13,748 bases of DNA from Solirubrobacterales bacterium (lineage in GTDB: Bacteria; Actinomycetota; Thermoleophilia; Solirubrobacterales; Solirubrobacteraceae): NCBI GenBank assembly GCA_003151895.1, contig PLYX01000010.1, positions 1 to 13,748 of the forward strand, written 5' to 3'. Shown here one piece after another: positions 6,005 to 12,149 of the stretch (within the stretch, counting starts at the first letter, position 1; the number at the start of each line of letters is the position of its first letter). The position numbers were made by a program, and so were the translations under genes. The notes under the pieces were generated by a model. The model was given only the letters and a program-made list of their open reading frames with translations, searched no databases and was not told where the DNA came from.

Positions 6005-7131
6005 AACAGCCCGCCGGGGGAGCGCTCCCACGGTTCGAGCTTGAGGTGGCGATGGAGGTAGACGGCGGTCTCCCGCAACACGGACAGGATCGGGAGCGCC
6101 ACGAGCGCTCCGATAATCCCGTACAGCTGCAGCCCGAGCAGCAGCGCGAAGATCACGAGCAGCGGGTTGATGCGCAGCGTGTGGCTGAAGATCTGAGGCG
6201 CCACCACATGCCCCTCGAGCTGCTGCAGGCCGACGAACAGCAGCGCCAGCCACAGGGCGCTGATCGGATCGGTGAACAGCGCCAGCAGGAGCGGCGGGAT
6301 CGCGCCGAGGATCGGCCCGATGTAGGGAATGAGCTCCATCACGCCGTAGAACACGGCGAACGCGAGCGCGTACTTGCGACCGTCGGGGAAGATCCCGAGG
6401 ACGCCGAACAGGTACAGCGCGACGCCGGTCGAGGCGCCCATGATCACGCTGAACAGGAGCTGCCCGCTGACGTAGCGCGACACGGCCTGTTGAGCAAGCC
6501 CCGGAAAGTCGTCGGCGGGCGTGCCGTCGCCCGGGGGCATCGCCTGACGCACGAGCTTGCCGATCGACTGACCGTAGATCAGCATGTACACCGACAGGAC
6601 GAACACGAGCACGAGATCTACGAGGGCTTTGGCCACTTCGGAGAGCAGCGCGCCGCCGAACGTGGCGAGCTTGCCGGCGCTCCTGGAGACCTGGTCCTGC
6701 AGGGTTTGCAGCGCCGTCTTGCCCTGGCTGAAGAATTTGGCGTGGATGCCGTCTTTGTTCAGTGAAGCCTGAAAGCTCGAGATCTGGCTGTTGGCTTCGT
6801 TGACGATGTGGGGGAGATTCCGCGTGAACGTGCGAACCTGATTGGCGATCGGGTTGGCGAGCAGGAAGCCCACCCCGGTGAGCGCCAGGAAGAATGCTAG
6901 GTATACCGTCAGCACCGCCAGCCCACGCGGCAACCGCGTGCGCCGCTGGAGGAAGGCCACGAGCGGGTTCAGGATGAGCGCTATGAGCGCAGCGACGACA
7001 AAGATCGACAACACCTTGCCCGCCGCCCTCGCCAGCGCCCACAACGCGAGCAGCGTCAGCGGCAGCAGCACGAGCTGCACCCAGCGCGGCACCACCACGC
7101 GCGGGGGATCGCCCGCCGCGTGCTCGCTCAC
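6001..7131 (-). CDS. AI-2E family transporter (UPF0118-type polytopic membrane protein)
   Basis: Members of this family are eight-helix membrane proteins. A few have been linked to autoinducer-2 release and others to ion or proton antiport, so the substrate here is open. The 376-aa protein has helices at about residues 17-37, 39-61, 70-94, 168-187, 220-246, 253-286, 291-310 and 322-351. The central segment 100-165 is amphipathic. The family-typical run FYGVMELIPYIGPILGAIPP (261-280) and the LEGHVVAPQIFSHTLRINPL region (305-324) are present. GTG at 7131 is chosen because the longer open frame is Pro-rich and low-complexity and overlaps the divergent gene. GGAGG lies only three bases before it, a tight spacing. 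An ATG two bases upstream reads straight into TGA. Its end overlaps the ABC ATPase by four bases. Confidence 0.9.
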   Translation of the reverse strand: MSEHAAGDPPRVVVPRWVQLVLLPLTLLALWALARAAGKVLSIFVVAALIALILNPLVAFLQRRTRLPRGLAVLTVYLAFFLALTGVGFLLANPIANQVRTFTRNLPHIVNEANSQISSFQASLNKDGIHAKFFSQGKTALQTLQDQVSRSAGKLATFGGALLSEVAKALVDLVLVFVLSVYMLIYGQSIGKLVRQAMPPGDGTPADDFPGLAQQAVSRYVSGQLLFSVIMGASTGVALYLFGVLGIFPDGRKYALAFAVFYGVMELIPYIGPILGAIPPLLLALFTDPISALWLALLFVGLQQLEGHVVAPQIFSHTLRINPLLVIFALLLGLQLYGIIGALVALPILSVLRETAVYLHRHLKLEPWERSPGGLL

Positions 7132-7154
7132 ATGCCTCCGATCATGGCCAGAGT

Positions 7155-8039
7155 ATGGCTGAGCCCGAGGCGGCGCAAGGGGCGGCGCGAGAGGCGGCGC
7201 AGGGGGGGGCGCGAGAGGCGGCGCAGGCGACGGGCGCAGGCGACGTGGGCATCCTGTTCGTGGGGGATCTCGTCGGCAGCATCGGGCGCCACACGCTGCT
7301 CGAGTGCCTGCCGGTCCTGCGTGAGCGGTATGCCCCCACATTCGTCGTGGTCAACGGCGAGAACGTCGCGGGCGGCCTCGGCATCACGCCGAAGGTCGCC
7401 GAGGAGCTGTTTCGAGAAGGCATCGACGCCATCACGCTCGGCAACCACGCCTACCGCCGGCGGGAGATCTACTCCTACCTCGAAACCCATGAGCGGATCG
7501 TGCGGCCGTTCAACTACCTGCAGAGCCAACCGGGGCGCGGCCTGTGCGTGGTCGAGAAAGACGGCGTGAGGCTCGGTGTGGTGAACCTCAGCGGCAACCT
7601 CTTCCTGAAGGCGGGATCTTCGGCTTTCACCGCGATCGAGACGGCGCTGGACAAGCTCGAAGGCGTCGACCACATCCTCGTGGACATGCACGCCGAGGCC
7701 ACCAGCGAGAAGATCGCGCTCGGGTGGCTGCTCGACGGGCGCGTGACGGCGGTGGTGGGCACCCACACGCACGTCCCCACAGCCGACGCGCGCGTCCTTC
7801 CAAGGGGTACCGCCTACATCACCGACGTGGGCATGACCGGCCCGCGCGGCGGGGTGATCGGGGTCAAGCGCGAGCAGGCGGTGGAAGCGCTCGTGACGCA
7901 GATGCCGGTGCGCTTCGAGACCTCCAAGGAGGACCCATGGCTGATGGGCGTGCTCGTGCGCTGCTCTAAGCCGCTGCGAGCTGACTCGATCGAGCAGATC
8001 CTGATGGCTCGGCCCGATCGTCCGACCACGACCAGCTGA
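7155..8039 (+). CDS. YmdB/TIGR00282-type metallophosphoesterase (probable cyclic-nucleotide phosphodiesterase)
   Basis: The family hydrolyses cyclic nucleotides; Bacillus YmdB is a 2',3'/3',5'-cyclic-nucleotide phosphodiesterase affecting biofilm choice. The metal-site residues are in place: Asp38 (FVGDLVG), Glu69-Asn70 (VNGENVAGG), Asn97-His98 (LGNHAY), His179 (DMHAEATSEK), His204 and His206 (GTHTHVPTADARVLP), followed by GTAYITDVGMTGP. The usual Trp-Asp after GNH is replaced by Ala-Tyr. The start is uncertain. ATG at 7155 gives 294 aa with a low-complexity leader of EAAQGAAR-like octapeptides and no good Shine-Dalgarno. GTG at 7245 gives 264 aa, the family's usual length, and would leave 113 bp for divergent promoters. 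I give the outer limit. The gene is divergent from the AI-2E gene, and its end overlaps the convergent glycosyltransferase gene by 74 bp. Confidence 0.92.
   Translation: MAEPEAAQGAAREAAQGGAREAAQATGAGDVGILFVGDLVGSIGRHTLLECLPVLRERYAPTFVVVNGENVAGGLGITPKVAEELFREGIDAITLGNHAYRRREIYSYLETHERIVRPFNYLQSQPGRGLCVVEKDGVRLGVVNLSGNLFLKAGSSAFTAIETALDKLEGVDHILVDMHAEATSEKIALGWLLDGRVTAVVGTHTHVPTADARVLPRGTAYITDVGMTGPRGGVIGVKREQAVEALVTQMPVRFETSKEDPWLMGVLVRCSKPLRADSIEQILMARPDRPTTTS
7167..7227. repeat. 24-bp tandem repeat at the 5' end of the phosphoesterase gene
   Basis: Units are at 7167-7190 and 7191-7214, followed by a partial copy to 7227. Each begins GAGGCGGCGCARGGG and ends GGCGCGA. They differ at two positions, giving a run of eight G at 7202-7209. 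In frame they encode EAAQGAAR, EAAQGGAR and EAAQ. The repeat may be a non-conserved protein leader or untranslated DNA, depending on which start codon is used. Confidence 0.8.
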
Positions 8040-9858
8040 ACTGCCCGAGCAGGGCGAGCATCACGAGCCCGAAGAACCACGGGATGTACAGATAGAACCA
8101 GTGGTCGATGCCGAGTTGGACCGCCACCAGCACGGCCGCGGCGGTCGCCCCCAGTCCGACGAGGTCGGGGCGGCGGGGCAGGATCGCGACGGACAGGGCG
8201 AGCGCGAGCGCCGCCGCCTGGACCGCGGCTTGGAGGTAGCCGAGGATGGGTGGGGTGGGTGGGGTCCCATACAAACCCCAGATCGAGAAGGGGGATTCGC
8301 GGTCTGACTGGTAGGCGAGCGTGCGCTCGTAGATCGTGTGAAGCGAGTCGTGGGTGAGCGCCGGGATCGACACGACAGCGGCGGTCAGCACGAAGGCGAC
8401 CGCGAACAGGGCGAGTCCGCGAGCGCGCCGCCACGGTTCCAGCCCGCCGAGACCGTGGGTCCACAGCAGTGGCGCGAGCGCGAGCGGGGCGAACTTCGTG
8501 AGGCCCGCGAGCGCCGCGAACACTCCCCGCGCGGGCGCGGATGAGGCCACGAGCAGTGCCGCGAGCACGAGCACGGCCACCAGCGAATCGTTGGCGTTGC
8601 TCTCCAATGCATACAGCGTGAACGGGTAGGACACCCATGCGTAGGCGAGCGCGATCCCGAGCCCCGGGCCGCGCACGCGCCGGCCGAGCAGGAACAGCAG
8701 CGCGACCGCCAACAGGTCGAACACGATCGCGGCGGCGTGCGCCGCCGGCAACTCGTCCCAGCGCCCGCTCCAGCCGAGCATCTGTTGGAAGGGGACATAG
8801 GTCTCGTAGTTGACCGGACCGTAGGTGTCCCCGTGTTCGTTGTCGGAGGGGTAGCCGCCGTACAGGGGCCGGTCGTGAGCGATCCGCTGTGCGCCGATCA
8901 CCCCGGCGTAGCCCACGTCGATCACGTTCGAGTCGGTGATGTTCAACCCCACGCGAAAGCCCACCAGGAACACGACGCCCACGGCGAGCCAGGGGGCGGG
9001 TATGAGCAGGCGGATGGGCATGCGCGCGGAGGGCTCGGGGGCGGGCTTGTGAACCGGGGAGGCGCCGAAGCCGTCCGGTCGCCCGAGGCCGTCCTCGGGC
9101 GACCGCGGGCCGGTGGCGATGCCGGCCGGGCGGGCGGGCCGGGGGCGTTTCCCCACGCGCGCGATCACGAGCATCCGCACGAGCAGGTAGACGAGCGGCG
9201 GGTAGACCAGCGGCGTGGACGCGTAGATGCGCCCGTGGTTGAAGAACGCGAGCGACACCGAGAACGACAGCAGCACGAGCAGGTCGAGGTGCAGCAGTCG
9301 CAGCGGTTTGCGCCAGTCGAAGAACGGCAGGAAGAAGAGCACGCACAGGGGGATCCAGATGTAGAGCGCGTTCACGTGCCGGCCGAACGCGCCCGGATAG
9401 CCACGCGCCATCGACCAGGCGATCTGGAACCCCGTCCACTGTTCCATGACATGGCCGGTGTAGTCGGCGATGATGACCTGGCCGATCTCCTTGCCCCGCT
9501 TGGAGAAGTAGCTCACCTGCCAGCGTGCCGGGCCCTTCAAATAGGCGCCGCCGTAGGAGCCTCGGTAGCGCGCGCGCACCGCGCGCATCTTCGGCAGCGC
9601 GCCGGCGATCTCGAGCACGCGGTTGGATGTGAGCCGGCGTCCGACCGGCGGCGTGTCCGACGCCGCGACGGGAATCGGGGCTTCCGGGTCGGTCGCCGTC
9701 GATTTCGTCGTTGTGGCGGACGACGAGCGGATGTGTTTCGTGGCAGCCGTCGCCTGTGCTCTGGAGGGCGTGCTGCCGGGCGTAGCGGCAACGACGGAGG
9801 CCGCTCCAGCGAGCGCAAACGCGGTCAGGCAGGCGGCGAGCGCAAGGCGTGAGGCCAT
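7966..9858 (-). CDS. Polytopic GT-C-like glycosyltransferase (GT87-like) with PepSY-like N-terminal region
   Basis: This 630-aa membrane protein probably transfers a sugar from a lipid-linked donor on the outer membrane face (inference from the fold). It starts MASRLALAACLTAFALAGAA (signal or first helix), then a Ser/Thr/Ala-rich linker (to about 75). A PepSY-like segment follows (about 80-155, with WQVSYFSKRGKEIGQVIIAD from residue 113). Three or four helices come next, then a Pro/Arg-rich linker (236-282) and about eight more helices. The loop with NITDSNVIDVGYAGV (306-320) and HGDTYGPVNYETYVPF (342-357) holds the acidic residues expected in GT-C active sites. ATG at 9858 is chosen because it starts the hydrophobic leader and avoids overlap with the upstream phosphodiesterase gene, leaving 29 bp. 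The last 24 residues are a hydrophilic tail lying in the antisense overlap with the phosphoesterase gene. Confidence 0.85.
   Translation of the reverse strand: MASRLALAACLTAFALAGAASVVAATPGSTPSRAQATAATKHIRSSSATTTKSTATDPEAPIPVAASDTPPVGRRLTSNRVLEIAGALPKMRAVRARYRGSYGGAYLKGPARWQVSYFSKRGKEIGQVIIADYTGHVMEQWTGFQIAWSMARGYPGAFGRHVNALYIWIPLCVLFFLPFFDWRKPLRLLHLDLLVLLSFSVSLAFFNHGRIYASTPLVYPPLVYLLVRMLVIARVGKRPRPARPAGIATGPRSPEDGLGRPDGFGASPVHKPAPEPSARMPIRLLIPAPWLAVGVVFLVGFRVGLNITDSNVIDVGYAGVIGAQRIAHDRPLYGGYPSDNEHGDTYGPVNYETYVPFQQMLGWSGRWDELPAAHAAAIVFDLLAVALLFLLGRRVRGPGLGIALAYAWVSYPFTLYALESNANDSLVAVLVLAALLVASSAPARGVFAALAGLTKFAPLALAPLLWTHGLGGLEPWRRARGLALFAVAFVLTAAVVSIPALTHDSLHTIYERTLAYQSDRESPFSIWGLYGTPPTPPILGYLQAAVQAAALALALSVAILPRRPDLVGLGATAAAVLVAVQLGIDHWFYLYIPWFFGLVMLALLGQFSWSWSDDRAEPSGSARSSQLAAA
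8248..8264 (+). repeat. Canonical G-quadruplex motif within the glycosyltransferase gene
   Basis: GGGTGGGGTGGGTGGGG has four runs of at least three G separated by single T loops, the pattern of a very stable parallel quadruplex. It lies on the plus strand, the template strand of this minus-strand gene. It is part of the element 8252-8270 (GGGGTGGGTGGGGTCCCAT), which matches the ABC ATPase copy at 18 of 19 bases. It encodes GTPPTPP in a loop between helices. Confidence 0.65.
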
Positions 9859-9887
9859 GTTGCGAGGGTACCGGCGGCCCGTCCGCC

Positions 9888-11456
9888 TCAGCGCGGATCT
9901 GCGTTGAAGTGATTCTCGACGAGCGCGGCGACGTCGCGGATGGCCCACTGCTCGGGCTCATGAGGGATATTCACGCCGCACACGATCAGCGCCCCGAGCG
10001 AGTCTTCGCCGCGCAGCGAACCGTGTGAGCCTCCGCCGACGTGCGCCTGGCCGCCAAGGTCTGAGAACTCGCGGCCTGGCGCCGCCGACAGCAGCACGTC
10101 GCCAGACGTGGAGCAGGTGAGCGCCGACCACACTCGGTCGAGCGCGTCGGGGTGATCGGGTGTGCTCAGGCGGCCGTCACGGAGATGCGCGTCGAGAACC
10201 TCGAGATCCCCTTCAACGCTCCATGCACGCCCCCGCCAATCCTCGACGTCGCCGTCCGGGCGGAAGCGCACCTCTCCATGCCCGGGCCTTGCGATGACAC
10301 CCTCCGCGGCCGCGCCGTGGACGTCGCGCTCGAGCCACATCACGAGCTCCACTCCCTCGACTTCAAGCGCCCGGCGCGCCACCTCGGGGCGCAGTCGATC
10401 GAGTTGATCCCCGTCCAGGACATAGACCATCGCCGCGCGCTGGGACGGACACACCGCGATGCGAGACTGCTCGACCCCGGACGCAAGGCCCAGGTCTGAG
10501 ACGGCGCGCTTGGAGGGGCGGGTGGGCCTTCCATCTCCGCGTGCCCCGGGCGCGAGGACGCCCAAGTCGGCGAGCTGGTCGGCCGGCGCGATGGCCTCGG
10601 TCACCGGCGCCTGAGAGTGGTCGGCCATCACGATCACCGCGTGCTCGTCGAGGAACTCCTCGACCCCGCCCGCGGCGTCCATCACACGCGCGAGCTGCAC
10701 GTCGGCCAGGGCGATCGAGCGCACCTGACCCTGCGGCCCGGAGCGGTGGGAATGCCAGTCGTTGTCGGGCAGCGACAGCAGCAGGAAGTCGAACAGGTCG
10801 TGCTCGACGAGGTAGGCGCCCACGCAGCCGGAGTGGCGGTCGCGCACGCCGGGCATCCCAAGGTTCGAGCGGCAGCCCGTCTGGCGGCTCGCGAAGACGT
10901 CCGCGTAGAACAGCTCGCGTGGGCCCATCACCGGGTGGCGCAACAGCGTCGAGGCGATACGCGTCAGAGCGGTGTCGCGCTGGGGCTCGTGACGGTGACG
11001 TCCGCGGTACATCAAGTAGGTGGTGCCCGCGGTGCGCACGCCCGCGTCGTCGAGCGTCTCGAACACGGTTGGCGTCTGCTTTGAGAGGTGGGCGCCGTTC
11101 ATGTTGTACACCGTGTCGGTCAACTGGCGCGCCAAGCCCACGCGCTGGGAGGCGCGAAAGCTCGACCCATACTCGACGTAGCGCTGCTCGCCGCGGTGGT
11201 ACCAGCTCATGCCGGGGATCTCGTGGCGGTCCTGCCACACGCCCGTGACGATCGAAGCGGCGCACACGGGCGTCACCGAGGGGAACGCGGCCACGCAGTC
11301 GGGCACGTACAGCCCGCGCTCCATCAGGGTGGCGAGCGTAGGCGCCCCACCGGCCGCGACAACCCGCTCGAGCATCGCGGGGGCCATCGCGTCGATCACG
11401 CACAGAACGAGCTTTGGCGGCGCTCCCGTGCCACGCTCGGCCTTGACGGCGCGCAT
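9888..11456 (-). CDS. Alkaline-phosphatase-superfamily phosphodiesterase (nucleotide pyrophosphatase type)
   Basis: The 522-aa protein has the two-metal fold used to cleave phosphodiesters or pyrophosphates. VLCVIDAMAP supplies Asp22 as a metal ligand, and FPSVTPVCAASIVTG (58-72) supplies Thr62 as the likely nucleophile. LPDNDWHSH and VIVMADHSQ supply the downstream Asp/His ligands, and a late GGSHGSLRG gives the last conserved His. No signal peptide or membrane helix is visible, so it is probably cytoplasmic. ATG at 11456 is preceded by AGGACAG at about six bases. It sits 26 bp after the DUF4126-like gene and 29 bp before the glycosyltransferase gene, so the three probably form one operon. 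That suggests a substrate connected with lipid-linked sugars or nucleotides (inference). Substrate is not readable from sequence. Confidence 0.88.
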   Translation of the reverse strand: MRAVKAERGTGAPPKLVLCVIDAMAPAMLERVVAAGGAPTLATLMERGLYVPDCVAAFPSVTPVCAASIVTGVWQDRHEIPGMSWYHRGEQRYVEYGSSFRASQRVGLARQLTDTVYNMNGAHLSKQTPTVFETLDDAGVRTAGTTYLMYRGRHRHEPQRDTALTRIASTLLRHPVMGPRELFYADVFASRQTGCRSNLGMPGVRDRHSGCVGAYLVEHDLFDFLLLSLPDNDWHSHRSGPQGQVRSIALADVQLARVMDAAGGVEEFLDEHAVIVMADHSQAPVTEAIAPADQLADLGVLAPGARGDGRPTRPSKRAVSDLGLASGVEQSRIAVCPSQRAAMVYVLDGDQLDRLRPEVARRALEVEGVELVMWLERDVHGAAAEGVIARPGHGEVRFRPDGDVEDWRGRAWSVEGDLEVLDAHLRDGRLSTPDHPDALDRVWSALTCSTSGDVLLSAAPGREFSDLGGQAHVGGGSHGSLRGEDSLGALIVCGVNIPHEPEQWAIRDVAALVENHFNADPR

Positions 11457-11482
11457 CTAACTGTCCTGCCCGAGCACGTCGG

Positions 11483-12085
11483 CTAGCGACGCAGGATCCG
11501 CAGGCCCGCGTGCTTCTCGCTGGAGCGGGCGCGCATCCGCAGCCACAGCCAGGCGAACGGCACAACCGCCACATAGCCGAGCGGGTGCAGCAGCGCGACG
11601 AGCGCGCCAAGCACGAGCGAGACCGAGTCGAGGTAGATCGTGACCGCTTCGCGAGCGCCGCGGTCGGGCAACCGTGTGCGGGTGCGAGCAGCCAGCGGAC
11701 GCACCACCGCCTGCGCCAGAGCCGCGCCCGCGGCGCCCCCGATCAGCCCGGGCCACGCTGCATCGCCGTGCGCGGCCAGCGTGCCCGCAAACAGCAGCGC
11801 GCCGATTCCAACCCCGATCCCGGCGAGCGCCGCCGCCGGCCGGCCGGCCTCGAAGCGCTCCGAGCCAAGCCGCAGCTGCAGGAGATAGGCGAGCGCCAGT
11901 GCGGCTGCCACCGCCGCCAACCACCAGTCTGAGTACAGGAAGGTGTAGGCGCCGCGCGCAAAGCTCACACCGAGCACGCCGCTCGACGCGAGCGCTCCGG
12001 CGAGCAGCGCGGGCAGGAACGGGCGCACTCCCGCCGCGAGCGCGAGACCGAGACCGAGACCGATGTAGAAGACGAGACCATTCAT
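11483..12085 (-). CDS. DUF4126-like integral membrane protein
   Basis: A 200-aa protein of unknown function. It opens MNGLVFYIGLGLGLALAAGV, continues RPFLPALLAGALA, and has five or six hydrophobic helices: about 3-20, 23-42, 52-69, 84-100, 107-127 and 150-182. The G-x-RPFLPAL pattern after the first helix is the hallmark I associate with DUF4126. The C-terminus is basic (SSEKHAGLRILRR), as expected for a cytoplasmic tail. ATG at 12085 is chosen because the upstream part of the open frame has no family resemblance and would run into the divergent aminotransferase gene. No Shine-Dalgarno is evident, so the start is moderately certain. It heads the minus-strand cluster with the phosphodiesterase and glycosyltransferase genes. 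Confidence 0.82.
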   Translation of the reverse strand: MNGLVFYIGLGLGLALAAGVRPFLPALLAGALASSGVLGVSFARGAYTFLYSDWWLAAVAAALALAYLLQLRLGSERFEAGRPAAALAGIGVGIGALLFAGTLAAHGDAAWPGLIGGAAGAALAQAVVRPLAARTRTRLPDRGAREAVTIYLDSVSLVLGALVALLHPLGYVAVVPFAWLWLRMRARSSEKHAGLRILRR

Positions 12086-12149
12086 GACGCAGGTGTGATC
12101 GTTGCAGGAGATGTACTCGTTGGGAGCGTGCGCTACCTTGAGAGCGGTC
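12086..12149. other. Short divergent intergenic region
   Basis: These 64 bp separate the DUF4126-like and aminotransferase starts, so both promoters must lie here or inside the genes. I see no convincing -35/-10 pair on either strand. It contains in-frame ATGs for the aminotransferase (12102, 12111); if either is used, the gap shrinks to under 30 bp. Confidence 0.35.

Noticed and set aside
6005..7042. Long upstream extension of the ABC ATPase frame
   Set aside because: It lies wholly inside the AI-2E gene in another frame. The GTGA junction at 6004 gives a normal-length ATPase with all motifs.
7814..9961. Minus-strand open frame of 715 codons overlapping the glycosyltransferase
   Set aside because: Frame-shifted shadow of the glycosyltransferase gene; Arg/Pro-rich with no membrane helices, unlike the correct frame.
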